64,000 nt of DNA from the NCBI GenBank assembly GCA_016278505.1, contig JADQBQ010000033.1, positions 1 to 64,000 on the forward strand. Direction: 5' to 3'. The stretch comes from Clostridiales bacterium (lineage in GTDB: Bacteria; Bacillota; Desulfotomaculia; Desulfotomaculales; VENG01). The notes under the pieces are model-generated. The model was not told where the DNA came from. It saw only the letters and a list, made by a program, of their open reading frames with translations, and did no database searches. The translations under genes were made by a program, and so were the position numbers. Shown here one piece after another: positions 7,910 to 15,863 of the stretch (position 1 is the stretch's first letter; each line of letters opens with the position of its first letter).

Positions 7910-8113
7910 TTATTCCAAGTCATACATTTCAATAAGAAAATCAGTTAACTTTAAGATTTTTATCCACTTATATGGGTTTAGCACTAAAAGATCTTCATCT
8001 CCAGTGATTATGTATCGTGCATTTCCATAAACAGCTTCTTCCAGTATCATATTATCTTTTTTGTCTCGGCAGTCAGTTACTTTGTCATAAATAGCTGGGG
8101 TAATAACCTTCAA
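7910..8113 (-). pseudogene. PIN-domain toxin, C-terminal half only
   Basis: 67 residues containing DKKDNMILEEAVYGNARYIITGDEDLLVL, the distal half of the 'putative toxin component, PIN family' (usual length near 135-140). The acidic residues of KDNMILE and GDEDLL are present, but the N-terminal half with the first catalytic Asp is absent. It lies 11 bp after its presumed antitoxin gene, so an internal deletion removed the toxin's start. Confidence 0.7.
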
Positions 8114-8124
8114 AAATCTTAACT

Positions 8125-8334
8125 TTATTCATGATTTTTCTCTCTAACACTTTCGACTTCTTTTGTGATCATGTCAAATTCAATAGATTTCTGCTCTACG
8201 CGTTCATTTACTTTGTCGACCATATCATTTAATTTTGAGTTTACTTCATTTTGCATTCTTTTATAAATAATCTTTTTTTCTTCATAAGGTAGATTAGTAA
8301 TTAATTCCCAAACTTCATTTAAATCAGGCTTCAT
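8125..8334 (-). CDS. Probable antitoxin of the truncated PIN toxin
   Basis: 69 residues, strongly helical and charged (LPYEEKKIIYKRMQNEVNSK, then repeated DMVDKVNERVEQ), predicted to form a coiled coil. Position immediately before a PIN toxin remnant is the only evidence for its role. A GGGGTGAT ribosome site precedes the ATG. I see no DNA-binding domain. Confidence 0.45.
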   Translation of the reverse strand: MKPDLNEVWELITNLPYEEKKIIYKRMQNEVNSKLNDMVDKVNERVEQKSIEFDMITKEVESVREKNHE

Positions 8335-8419
8335 AAAGCTATCACCCCTCTTTTAAAGTATATCACATACTTGAAATGTCTTATAAACAAATGCATAAAA
8401 CCCATATCCATATTAGCGA

Positions 8420-8446
8420 AACACAAGGGGACGGTCCTTTTGTGTT
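8420..8446. repeat. GGGGACGG hairpin repeat
   Basis: Arms AACACAA and TTGTGTT around GGGGACGGTCC, identical in arms to the copies at 2182 and 20047. Confidence 0.8.
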
Positions 8447-8507
8447 GACAAAATAAGTTTTCCTCCCAGAGAGGTCAGTCCCCCGCTAAAAACAAGAGTA
8501 AAGGCTA

Positions 8508-8840
8508 TTAGTGTGTGTTTTCGTAAATGGTAATGCCCGTTCGTAAAATTTCTTGAGTGAAGAAATTTTCTTCTTCGAATTCCGTTGGATTAAAAGCATG
8601 TACTTGAATAGTACGATCAGAATCAATTCTCCATAGTACTTTATTAACAATTTTAAAATCCTCTAAGGGCTTGATGCCAAAACTGCGTGAAATTACTGCG
8701 ATATCAATATCGCTCTCATCATTTGCTTGTTTCTTTGCATAGGAACCAAACAATATTATTTTATCAATTAAAATATCCTTTTTGAGCTCTTCTACATAAC
8801 GGTCAAGTAGTTTATCTATTGTATCTGTTTTATGCACCAT
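8508..8840 (-). CDS. MNT-type minimal nucleotidyltransferase (antitoxin of a HEPN/MNT pair)
   Basis: A 110-residue nucleotidyltransferase with the signature KIILFGSYAKKQANDESDID: the GSYA loop and two metal-binding Asp residues of DIDIAV. Family members paired with HEPN toxins (MntA/HepT) neutralise them by AMPylating the HEPN RNase. The gene looks complete and overlaps its upstream HEPN partner by 25 bp, but that partner is broken, so the pair cannot work as a toxin-antitoxin system now. Confidence 0.8.
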   Translation of the reverse strand: MVHKTDTIDKLLDRYVEELKKDILIDKIILFGSYAKKQANDESDIDIAVISRSFGIKPLEDFKIVNKVLWRIDSDRTIQVHAFNPTEFEEENFFTQEILRTGITIYENTH

Positions 8841-9150
8841 CGCAAAAAATCACCTGTTTCTTTTAAAATATTTTTAAATTCCCTTGAGCTTACTGATTGT
8901 AGAATTTTCTCTCTGAATCTAGGGTATCTTCCTTCTAATTGAAAGGTGCTTAGGGTAGCCAAAAACTCTATCTGCTCCTCATTGAGTTGGTTGCTTATCC
9001 CTGAGATTTCTGACAATCTTCTTAAGTCGTGAATTTTGGGAGGGACTTGATCGGTTAGATTGGATATCTGCCATTTTTAATTAATACTTGGGATGTTTTT
9101 AGACTTTCCCACGCTTCTTTAATCCAATAATCCTTTTGAGTTAACATCAT
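8816..9150 (-). pseudogene. HEPN-domain protein, internally deleted
   Basis: From ATG 9150 the sequence reads MMLTQKDYWIKEAWESLKTS then QVLIKNGRYPI and a stop. A second frame resumes with QISNLTDQVPPKIHDLRRLS and runs to TAA 8816 (residues SEISGISNQLNEEQIEFLAT and onward). Both pieces are HEPN: the starting helix with NGRY and the PPKIHDL motif. About 30 codons that normally lie between them are missing and the frame is shifted. The toxin of the HEPN/MNT pair is therefore dead. Confidence 0.75.
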
Positions 9151-9216
9151 TAATCGATCCCTTACCATTTACTGTAATTATATTGATGTTTCTTTGAAAA
9201 AGTCAACCCCCAGCTT

Positions 9217-9785
9217 TCAAACTGATAACATAAAGGAATTAAGGTTATATAAATAGGAACATGACGCTTCTTTGACTGCTTGTTCTGTTTCTTCTTTATC
9301 CAGGAGCCCGCCGTTTCTGCGTTGTATGTAGCCAATTAATTCTCTGCGCAGGGTGCGTATGTCCAGCTTTGTGTAGCGGCTGGTGGTCTGGATGTCTCGG
9401 TGGCCCAGCAGTTGTCGGATGACTTCTATGTCAACGCCGTCGTTGAGGAGACCGGTGGCGCAGGTGTGTCTTAACTGGTGTATTTCGTACTTGAGGTTTG
9501 TCCTCTGGCAAAGCAACTATGCGGTAGGACATTTGTTTAGCATTTTTACCCTTATATGGACGGAAAAGAGGGCCGCTGGAAAGGTTGCGGTCCTTCATAT
9601 ATTTTTGCAGCAGGGGGAGGCATTCGCCGTAGGTGGTTAGTTTGCAGGTCTTCTATTGCTCCGCCGTAATGACGGGTGAATCTATATAAGTCAGAGCGGT
9701 AGTTGCGGACGGTGTGTTTTGATTTTCCGGCGTTGGACAGGTCGGCCAGGAATTCATTAATCAGGGAATCTAATTCCCGGGGCAT
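9217..9785 (-). pseudogene. Tyrosine recombinase copy (downstream type), internally deleted
   Basis: Nearly identical to parts of the intact gene at 4407-5354: the N-terminal domain (LINEFLADLSNAGKSKHTVR) is at 9640-9785 and the HQLRHTCATGLLNDG...SRYTKLD block is in 9217-9516. The central part carrying the first catalytic Arg is deleted and the two pieces are out of frame. The C-terminal tail (CSYLYNLNSFMLSV) differs from the intact copy. Confidence 0.85.
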
Positions 9786-10612
9786 TTAAATGCCTCCCTT
9801 CTTCCTTTTCAGGTGACCGGCAATTTCCCGCCGCAAAACGCCGTGGTCCAGCAGGGCGTAGCGGCAGGTGGTAGATAATTTCTTATGTCCCAATAACTTT
9901 TGAATGGCCTCCAGACTTACCCCATTATTTAGGAGATGCGTGGCACAGCTGTGGCGCAGCTGGTGGATCTGGTAGTGGGTGCCGGTTTTTTTTTGGATGG
10001 TTTGCCAGAATTCCGTTGCTTCCTGGTACGAAAGCGGTTCTTCTTCGTTAGAAGCGTCGGGAAAAAGAAAGGTTTGTTCTTGGCTCAACTTATCCAGGTG
10101 ATGTTTAAGTAGTTCCAGAGACTGCATGCCTTTTACCAGGGGAATTGCCCGTACCCGGTCGCCCTTTCCCCGGATTACTATTGTTTCTGCTTTGGAAGCC
10201 AGGTCAATATCCTTGATTTGTATGGACAGGGCCTCCTTTATGCGCATGCCGGTTTCTAACAGCAGGGTGAAAATAAGCCGGAAGGGCGCCTTGGCCCTGT
10301 CGATTTCGTTAACTATCAACTTTAGATGCCCATCGGGTATGGGCCGCGGAGGGTACTCCTGCCACTTGGGGCTTTATAGCTTGAGTATGGGGTTGGAGGG
10401 AATGTATTCAAACCGGTAGCACCAGTTAAGGAAAACTTTTAGTTGGGAGAAATAGCGGGCTCGGTTGTTCGAGCCTTCTTTTAACGTTGCCAAAAAGCGC
10501 CGCAGTATGGCGGCATTTATTCCGGTTATCGGCCCGCTGTAAAAAAGGGTGAATTTATGCAGTGCGGTACGGTAGCCAGAAACGGTGGATTCTGCTTTAC
10601 CACTTAATGGAA
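9786..10612 (-). pseudogene. Tyrosine recombinase copy (upstream type), 5' part broken
   Basis: The 177-codon frame 9786-10319 retains ETGMRIKEAL, HQLRHSCATHLLNNG, LLGHKKLSTT and CRYALLD. Upstream homology to the 5355-6245 gene continues to about 10605 but contains a stop (the TTTATAGC change near 10372) and no start; it fades out about 25 codons from the expected N-terminus. It directly precedes the other decayed copy, so the whole tandem pair was duplicated and then lost function. Confidence 0.85.
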
Positions 10613-10826
10613 TTTCAGTTTAAAAATAAGTTGATAACCGATAAAGAGTTGGAGGTGGTACTGAGAATGGCTGATGAAATGAGTGCAGAAGAAAAGGCAA
10701 GAATTGAAGATTTGTTATTTTGTTGAGGCACAGGAAGGATCGTATTGCACTTATAAATAAAAGAGAGTATACTACCAGTAAAAGGAAGTCGGAATGATTC
10801 AACGGTTATTTTAGGAGTTGATACTC
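10613..10826. other. Spacer with a peptide-like remnant
   Basis: No gene. On the + strand a short open stretch reads LITDKELEVVLRMADEMSAE then EKARIEDLLF and stops at about 10726; it looks like the tail of a lost protein of unknown family. A ribosome site for the next gene lies at 10812-10817. Confidence 0.3.
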
Positions 10827-11123
10827 ATGCGGACATTAACCTTAAATATTCCTATATCGGAGGAATTACTGTTTGTACTTAAGAAGGATGAACAGTCTTT
10901 ACAGGAAGAAGCAAGAAAAATACTTGCTATGCAATTCTTTAAGGAACGCAAGCTATCCCTTGGTAAGGCGGCTGAGTTGGCTGGTATGGATAAGAATGAT
11001 TTTGTAATACTGCTTGGAAAGAATGAGATTGATATTTATCAATATACAGAAAAAGAATTAGAGAGGGAGTTTGAAGCCATAGACAGGTTTGTGAAGGAGT
11101 TTAAGAATGAAGGCGGTAATTAA
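10827..11123 (+). CDS. UPF0175-family protein (antitoxin of a PIN module)
   Basis: 98 residues typical of UPF0175: a hydrophobic strand at the start (LTLNIPISEELLFVLKKDEQ), then helices with QEEARKILAMQFFKERKLSL, GKAAELAGM and FVILLGKNEI, an AHA-like or HTH-like core. UPF0175 genes sit before DUF3368 PIN genes and are believed to be their antitoxins. ATG 10827 has TAGGAG 9 bp upstream. It overlaps the PIN gene by 17 bp. Confidence 0.8.
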   Translation: MRTLTLNIPISEELLFVLKKDEQSLQEEARKILAMQFFKERKLSLGKAAELAGMDKNDFVILLGKNEIDIYQYTEKELEREFEAIDRFVKEFKNEGGN

Positions 11124-11496
11124 TTCGTCTCCCCTTATAAGCCTGGTACTAGTTGAACAGTTGGAGTTAATACCAAAATTATATGATGAGCTTATAATAC
11201 CAAAATCAGTGTATAATGAGGCTGTGGTCAAAGGTAAAGGTAAGACAGGTAGTAAAGAATTGGAGATTTTTGATCAGTTCACAGTACTGGAAGCACAGAA
11301 TAAGGTAGTTAAAGATACCATCATGCTTGAATTAGATGAAGGCGAAGCTGAGGTAATTGCAATAGCCAAAGAAAAAGGAATTCAGAATGTTATCATTGAC
11401 GAGTTTGCAGGAAGACAATATGCTTACCTACTTGGATTGAATGCGGTTCACCAGGGGGGACGGTTCCTCCGGTTTAATTCCATTTACCCAAAGTGA
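11107..11496 (+). pseudogene. DUF3368 PIN-domain toxin, C-terminally truncated
   Basis: Residues 1-115 are a clean DUF3368 PIN domain: VINSSPLISL at the start, LDEGEAEVIAIAKEKG and VIIDEFAGRQYAYLLGLN. At GLNAV the sequence runs into a GGGGACGG hairpin repeat (about 11449-11474) and the last 14 codons are repeat-derived. The usual end (GLLLLAKKKGLI-like, about 40 residues) is missing. The distal part of the PIN fold is gone, so activity is doubtful. Confidence 0.75.
11449..11474. repeat. GGGGACGG hairpin repeat truncating the PIN gene
   Basis: CACCAGGGGGGACGGTTCC followed by TCCGGTTT. The repeat sits exactly where the PIN reading frame loses similarity to its family. Confidence 0.65.
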
Positions 11497-11571
11497 GTTA
11501 ATCTACGGTTGCTTATTGGGAGACGAAATCGTTTTGTTACATAGGTCTCATAAATAAGATTATCCTGGTTT

Positions 11572-11660
11572 CGCTTAAATGGGAAGAAGTAAGAAGGCTC
11601 TATCCAAACCAGTATGTGTAGGTAAAGATAATTAAATCCAACATTGAGGGGGGCTGGTCG
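11572..11660 (+). pseudogene. Fragment of the 13662-type gene
   Basis: KWEEVRRLYPNQYV then a stop, then VKIIKSNIEG: this matches the first 20 residues of the protein at 13662 (KWEEVRRLYPDQFVKLRIL). A short, dead second copy. Confidence 0.6.
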
Positions 11661-11733
11661 GTGGCCAAGGATGGATTGACACGTGTTTCTGCACGTGTTA
11701 TTATTTTGCAAACTAACAAAGGGGAGGGTGTTA

Positions 11734-11925
11734 TTGCGATCATGTTCATCTAGAGAGATCCTTAAAATATTGCGAAATGATGGGTGGGAAATAATAAGGA
11801 TAAGAGGGGATCATCACCAATTGAAACATTCATCAAAAAAAGGTTTAGTGACTGTTCCACATCCTAAGAAAAATTTACCACCAAAAACGATCAAAAACAT
11901 TCTCAAACAAGCAGGCCTAGACTAA
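11734..11925 (+). CDS. hicA: HicA-type mRNA interferase toxin
   Basis: A 63-residue YcfA/HicA domain: SSREILKILRNDGWEIIRI, then RGDHHQLKH with the catalytic His of the dsRBD-like fold, then GLVTVPHPKKNLPPKTIKNI and LKQAGLD. The length and all motifs are normal. Start TTG 11734 has GGGGAGGG 6 bp upstream; longer frames lack a ribosome site. HicA cleaves mRNA. HicB follows 31 bp downstream and the pair appears intact, unlike most toxin modules in this island. Confidence 0.85.
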   Translation: MRSCSSREILKILRNDGWEIIRIRGDHHQLKHSSKKGLVTVPHPKKNLPPKTIKNILKQAGLD

Positions 11926-11938
11926 GTCTGGCCTGTTT
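11904..11938 (+). other. Hairpin at the hicA-hicB junction
   Basis: CAGGCCTAGAC (overlapping the hicA stop) pairs with GTCTGGCCTG around TAA, with flanking AAACA/TGTTT extending the stem. There is no long T-tract. It could tune the toxin:antitoxin expression ratio or protect mRNA ends; that is inference. Confidence 0.5.
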
Positions 11939-11956
11939 GAAGGGAGGTTAATATAT

Positions 11957-12409
11957 ATGGTAAAAGACAGATATGTTTACCCGGCTATTTTCACTGTTGA
12001 ACCGGAGGGAATTTCTGTAGAATTCCCAGATCTTCAAGGTTGTTTTACGTGTGGTGATACGGAAGAAGAGGCTCTTCAAATGGCTAAAGATGCACTTGAG
12101 TTACACTTATATGGTTTCGAAGAAGAGGGTAGACAAATTCCTAATCCATCTAAATTTGTGTCATTGAAAATTGATAAGAACCAATTTGTCTCTTTAATTG
12201 AAGTCTGGATGCCACCAATTCGTGATGAAATGGTGTTGAAGACAGTTAAAAAAACATTAACAATACCTAAATGGCTTAATGACTTAGGTGAACAAAATAA
12301 AGTTAACTTTTCTCATGTTCTTCAAGATGCGTTGAAACAATATTTAGGTGTAGAGAATTATAAACAACTTATATCGAAGAAAAATATATCGAAGAAAAAT
12401 AAAGTTTGA
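11957..12409 (+). CDS. hicB: HicB-type antitoxin
   Basis: 150 residues: the N-terminal HicB fold (YVYPAIFTVEPEGISVEFPD then LQGCFTCGDTEEEALQMAKD, the partial RNase H-like domain that covers HicA) and a C-terminal DNA-binding segment (IPKWLNDLGEQNKVNFSHVL, ribbon-helix-helix-like). AGGGAGGT precedes ATG 11957. It neutralises HicA and probably represses the operon. A terminator follows at 12571. Confidence 0.85.
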   Translation: MVKDRYVYPAIFTVEPEGISVEFPDLQGCFTCGDTEEEALQMAKDALELHLYGFEEEGRQIPNPSKFVSLKIDKNQFVSLIEVWMPPIRDEMVLKTVKKTLTIPKWLNDLGEQNKVNFSHVLQDALKQYLGVENYKQLISKKNISKKNKV

Positions 12410-12570
12410 TTCTAAGCCTAATATTTTGACAAATTAAAAATATAAACTTTGCCCGAATGATGAAATAATAAGGATTTCTGTAATCAATGTCATGGCCAGG
12501 GGATTGATGGGTAAGCGCAATATATAAAGCAAATCGGTCCTTAAGGATTATTCCGAAGGCTAAAGCACAA

Positions 12571-12600
12571 AAATAAGCGCCCAAGGTGGGCGCTATTTTT
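12571..12600 (+). terminator. Intrinsic terminator downstream of hicB
   Basis: AATAGCGCCC-type stem: AAGCGCCC pairs with GGGCGCT around AAGGT and is followed by ATTTTTAT. It lies about 160 bp after the hicB stop codon. Confidence 0.65.
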
Positions 12601-12616
12601 ATAAACCAGGGGCAAA

Positions 12617-12633
12617 AAACCAGGGGGACGGTC
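12617..12633. repeat. Partial GGGGACGG repeat
   Basis: AACCAGGGGGACGGTCCG: left arm and core only. The right arm is replaced by intron-derived sequence, so the repeat is cut. Confidence 0.55.
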
Positions 12634-12654
12634 CGAAAGCGCCGGGATAAACCG

Positions 12655-12800
12655 GCATAGAGTAGGGGATGAAAGAGCCCTACGTGAAAGGACTAGCTGC
12701 ACCATCACGGCCCCGAGTCATGCGTGGGCAGCCGCGAGGCCGCACGTGAAGCGTTGACAGGGGAAAACGTAGGCCAGCCATCGAGCTCCGAAATCACCCT
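12655..12800 (+). mobile_element. Group II intron remnant (copy 1)
   Basis: From GGGGATGAAAGAGCCCTAC to GCTCCGAAATCACCC this stretch is about 90% identical to 14068-14205. The sequence style (GCACGTGAAGCGTTGACAGG, CCGCGAGGC stems) and the intron-protein text that follows copy 2 point to the RNA part of a bacterial group II intron. Neither intron end is recognisable here. Seen directly: the duplication. Inference: the intron identity. Confidence 0.5.
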
Positions 12801-13036
12801 TTTGCGCGGGGAGGCTTCGGAAAGCTTAAATAGCTTTCCAAAACCTCCTAAAAAGGGTCTGACCCTCAACGCGTTAACATACTAAAGTAAAAACCGTCGC
12901 GTTAGCGGGGGTTTTAAAAATTTGTACATAGGTCTCATTATCGGAACCATTTTTAATTAATAATTCCTGCCGATGTTGAAAAGTATATATCACATTGTTT
13001 ACTTGGGATCAAAGTAAGGTATTAAAAAAGGACGAG
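12801..13036. other. Non-coding stretch with a strong hairpin
   Basis: No gene. GGAGG-GGAAAGCT (12810-12826) pairs with AGCTTTCC-CCTCC (12832-12848), and AAGGGTCTGACCCT (12854-12866) forms a second small palindrome. Together with the intron remnant this fills the gap between hicB and the Rpn fragment. Confidence 0.5.
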
Positions 13037-13591
13037 TTAACGCCCCGCTCTTTCTTGCTCTACTTTTTCTAATGCAATCATGAACTGTTCCAGACTCTTG
13101 GCTTCAATTGTTGCGTAAAACAACTTTTCAATTGTATCTTCATTATCAATAGAGCACAATCTAGATTCAAAAAACTTATCTGGTTTTTGGCCGGTATTTT
13201 TCTCTAAGGTTTTTAAAATAGCGAAAATTATGCCTTTAACCTTACCTTTATCTTCCCCTTTTGACATCCATTCCTCACGGATACCATCAAACAATGGGGA
13301 ATTTTCCATTTTACTCACCTCGATTACCTTTAAAATTATTTCTTTTGACAGCTTGAGAGAGCTGATTACAGCCAGACCCAAGAAGAGGCTGGCACGAGCT
13401 TGTTCCGAATCTGAGTGCCTCATTAGCGGCACTAGGGGTAGCAATCCTATGGGTGCGGTGTGTATAAACTCCCGACCATTCATTTCACTTAAGTTATATT
13501 GCCGGTAGTTAAAGTCTATTACGGTTAAGTCCAGGCATTCATATGTATAGTATTCATCCTTGTACCTTTGGCCGGTTAGGTTTATAAACAA
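13037..13591 (-). pseudogene. Rpn/YhgA-like nuclease protein, N-terminally truncated
   Basis: 184 residues resembling the C-terminal part of Rpn-family (recombination-promoting nuclease/putative transposase) proteins of Firmicutes: TYECLDLTVIDFNYRQYNLS, PIGLLPLVPLMRHSD, then a charged helical tail beginning EEWMSKGEDKGKVKG. The N-terminal PD-(D/E)XK nuclease domain (about 100 residues) is missing, and nothing upstream supplies it. I call it a remnant; the family call rests on overall pattern only. Confidence 0.5.
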
Positions 13592-13661
13592 TAATACTAT
13601 ATCCGTATAAATAACTCTATGTTAAAATGGGTTTGAAGACAATGAAAGTGGGTGATACTGC

Positions 13662-13907
13662 ATGAAATGGGAGGAAGTAAGAAGGCTTTACCCGGACCAG
13701 TTCGTTAAGCTAAGGATATTGGGTTCGCGCAAGGAGGGTAACCGTGAGTATGTGGACGATGTGGCGATCGTGCGCGGCATAACCGACCCGGCGGAAGCTA
13801 CTAACGAGCTGATGAAATGCAGAGGTGATATGCTGGTTTACCATACCAGTAACGAAAAGATTATCCTTGAAGTGCGTACGAAGCCTGGACTCAGGGGGGC
13901 TATTTAG
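13662..13907 (+). CDS. Conserved hypothetical protein paired with a retropepsin-like gene
   Basis: 81 residues (MKWEEVRRLYPDQFVKLRIL at the start, DDVAIVRGITDPAEATNELM in the middle). No known domain is recognised. It overlaps the following aspartyl-protease gene by one base (TAGTG), so the two were co-translated. A fragment of the same gene lies at 11572. Such small proteins often precede retropepsin-like genes in Peptococcaceae, suggesting a functional pair; what the pair does is unknown. Confidence 0.6.
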   Translation: MKWEEVRRLYPDQFVKLRILGSRKEGNREYVDDVAIVRGITDPAEATNELMKCRGDMLVYHTSNEKIILEVRTKPGLRGAI

Positions 13908-14068
13908 TGCGGCTTGAGCTTCGAGATGGTCTTATATTTACTTCACTTTCTATTACATACAAAGGTAAGATAAAGAGAATCGAAAATATCATTCTTGATA
14001 CCGGGGCGGCGCAATCCATTGTATCTCCCGACGCTGTTGAAGAACTTGGAATTACGGTTGAGGGGATG
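13907..14068 (+). pseudogene. Retropepsin-like aspartyl protease, cut by a group II intron remnant
   Basis: GTG 13907 opens MRLELRDGLIFTSLSITYKG then NIILDTGAAQSIVSPDAVEE, with the DTGA active-site motif of single-domain retroviral-type aspartyl proteases. After about 54 residues (LGITVEG) the frame passes into sequence shared with 12655-12800 and continues as meaningless codons to TAA 14359. The second half of the domain is not found downstream, so the gene is dead. Confidence 0.75.
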
Positions 14069-14450
14069 AAAGAGCCCTACGTGAAAGGATTAGCTGCACC
14101 ATCACGGCCCCGAGTCATGCGTGGGCAGCCGCGAGGCAGCACGCGAAGCGTTGACAGGGGGAAACGCAGGCCAGCCATTGAGCTCCGAAATCACCCATCC
14201 GGGGTGCCGACCATGTGGACCGAAGGGGAAGGCAACACGGTATACTGCGCAGGGCAGCGAGTCGTATACCGGCCCCGCGGAGTCAAAGACCCTGAGCATG
14301 CGTGGACACTCTATGCTCGAGAACCGGGAGATCTCAGCGGTACCCGCCGTCTCAAATAAATTGCGGGTCGGCCAGAGAAGGCCTGTGGCCGCAATCCTGA
14401 CGTGTACGCCGCTGAGAAGTCAGACACCGGTATAGATGATAGGGACGATA
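14068..14450 (+). mobile_element. Group II intron remnant (copy 2) with start of the intron-encoded protein
   Basis: The first 140 bp repeat copy 1. Further on, translated text reads SMLENREISAVPAV and, in another frame, DVYAAEKSDTGI. NREI...EKSD is the usual upstream or N-terminal text of group II intron reverse transcriptases. The sequence then turns into an unrelated ATPase gene, so the RT and maturase domains and the intron 3' end are deleted. The intron had entered, or was fused to, the aspartyl-protease gene. Confidence 0.55.
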
Positions 14451-14925
14451 TAAGAACTAACTTAATTGAGAGTTATGAGCGGCTGATGCAATTTATTGCC
14501 AAACATCTTAATGATAAATTTTACTTAGAAAAGGACCAGAGAATTAGTCTTAGGGACAAAATATATCGTGAAGTTGTATCGAATATCCTCATCCACAGGG
14601 AATTTTTAAATCCTTTTCCCGCAAAGCTTGTAATCGAAAATGATAGGGTTTTTTGCAGAAAACAGTAACAAGCCTCATGGAAATGGAATTATAGATCCTA
14701 ACAACTTCTCCCCGTTTCCCAAAAACCCGACAATAGCTAAGTTCTTCAAAGAAATTGGTTGGGTAGAAGAGCTTGGTTCGGGAGTTAGAAATATTTATAA
14801 ATACAATAAGATTTATTCAGGGGCAGAGCCAACCTTTATTGAAGGCGATGTATTTAAAACGGTTATTCCTTTAACCCCACAAGCTACCCCACAAGCTGAT
14901 CAGCAGCGGACACAAGGGGACGGTC
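14436..14925 (+). pseudogene. ATP-binding (HATPase_c_4/RecG-like) regulator fragment
   Basis: IRTNLIESYERLMQFIAKHL then LRDKIYREVVSNILIHREFL are the C-terminal HATPase_c_4 domain of 'AlbA_2/ATP-binding' regulators. At the T-run near 14648 the frame shifts by one, and the text continues as FAENSNKPHGNGIIDPNNFS and GWVEELGSGVRNIYKYNKIY to a GGGGACGG repeat at 14910. The N-terminus was lost to the intron remnant and the C-terminus to the repeat. Non-functional. Confidence 0.7.
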
Positions 14926-14995
14926 CTTCTGTGTTGAGCAAAATGCATGTATTCATGCCAATTTTGACAAGAGTGGCTATCAAACCGGTATATTT
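14910..14995 (+). repeat. GGGGACGG hairpin repeat with 3' extension (copy B)
   Basis: Hairpin 14910-14935 (arm ACACAA; one right-arm base differs, CTGTGTT) followed by GAGCAAAATGCAT, TTCATGCCAATTTTGACAAG and GTGGCTAT, the same extension as at 2208 and 17336. Similarity ends about 10 bases earlier than in copies A and C. Confidence 0.75.
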
Positions 14996-15092
14996 AGCCT
15001 GGTAATGGCCGTGGTTAATGTTTTGGGGGTTGTACTCATAATTTCAACCTTTTGGTTTTACTTTTCTAAAATGCCGGGTTATAGATATTCAA

Positions 15093-15290
15093 ATGGAAAT
15101 TGAAGGATTGTTGTATCCTACCCTGGTGGACGTTATCATTGATAATTTTGCCATTGCCGAACACCATCTTCGCCGGGCCTTGGAAGCTGTATTAGATATA
15201 GGTCGTCATATAGTGGCTAAAAAAGGTTTAGGTAGGCCGGAGGATTATAGAGGTATTTTTGAGTTGTTAGGACATGGTAGATGGGACTTA
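15093..15290 (+). pseudogene. HepT-like (DUF86) HEPN toxin remnant
   Basis: LVDVIIDNFAIAEHHLRRAL, EAVLDIGRHIVAKKGLG and PEDYRGIFELLG match the middle of HepT-like HEPN RNases (DUF86), which normally span about 135-145 residues. The N-terminal 20-30 residues and the entire C-terminal part with the RxxxxH active site are missing; the frame runs on into the 3' end of the convergent Uma2 gene. Confidence 0.7.
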
Positions 15291-15863
15291 TCCAAAAATA
15301 TCTTGCATATACATTTTTATATTTTGAAATGTGCCGGAAGTGATTTCCCTGTCGCTGTACGTTTCAGGGGCGCTGTACTCTCCATCCTCTTGTAGTTGAT
15401 AAACCATAATATCCTGGCGGAGGTAGTTGACAATCCAGTATTCTTTGACTTTATGTTTCTCGTATAGCTGTAGTTTTTTTACATAATCCATAGAGGGAGC
15501 CGAAGGGGAAACAATTTCTATGATAAAGTCCGGTGCACCTATACAGTGTTTTTCAGTGAGCTTGGACTTACCACAAATCACCATGATGTCGGGCTGTACC
15601 ACCGTCTTGGTGCTTTCAGCGTCTTCGTCAGCATCCGGCAGCAGTACATCATAAGGGGCACAAAAGACTTCACAGCGGTTTTCTTTTAGGTGGGTTTTTA
15701 TAGAGAAAAATAGGTTTCCTAGTATTCTTTGGTGTTGTGTTGAGGGTGACGGTGCCAGAGCATATAATACTCCGCTTAGAATCTCGTACTTTTTATCTGT
15801 AGGAAGTCTTTTATAATCCCTGTAGGAATACTGTTTTTGTATCTTTGAAGCAGGAGTGGACAT
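15288..15863 (-). CDS. Uma2-family (DUF820) PD-(D/E)XK protein
   Basis: 191 residues, the normal length for Uma2/DUF820. It starts YSYRDYKRLPTDKKYEILSG, continues SPSTQHQRILGNLF, and has the nuclease-fold core VVQPDIMVIC (Asp), PDFIIEIVSPSAPSMDYVKK (Glu) and LQLYEKHKVKEYWIVN (Lys-Glu). Uma2 proteins are abundant in cyanobacteria and Firmicutes and are suspected to be mobile or selfish nucleases; their function is unproven. AAAGGAGG precedes ATG 15863. It appears intact. Confidence 0.85.
   Translation of the reverse strand: MSTPASKIQKQYSYRDYKRLPTDKKYEILSGVLYALAPSPSTQHQRILGNLFFSIKTHLKENRCEVFCAPYDVLLPDADEDAESTKTVVQPDIMVICGKSKLTEKHCIGAPDFIIEIVSPSAPSMDYVKKLQLYEKHKVKEYWIVNYLRQDIMVYQLQEDGEYSAPETYSDREITSGTFQNIKMYMQDIFG

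Noticed and set aside
10620-10802. Minus-strand 60-codon frame
   Set aside because: Low-complexity hydrophobic text, no ribosome site; the plus strand has a more convincing protein scrap.
14102-14299. Minus-strand frame over the intron remnant
   Set aside because: Structured intron RNA sequence gives open frames on both strands; no protein family.
15005-15103. 32-residue membrane peptide (MAVVNVLGVVLIISTFWFYF)
   Set aside because: A possible small gene, but it starts at the end of a repeat extension without a ribosome site and overlaps the HepT remnant; too weak to list.
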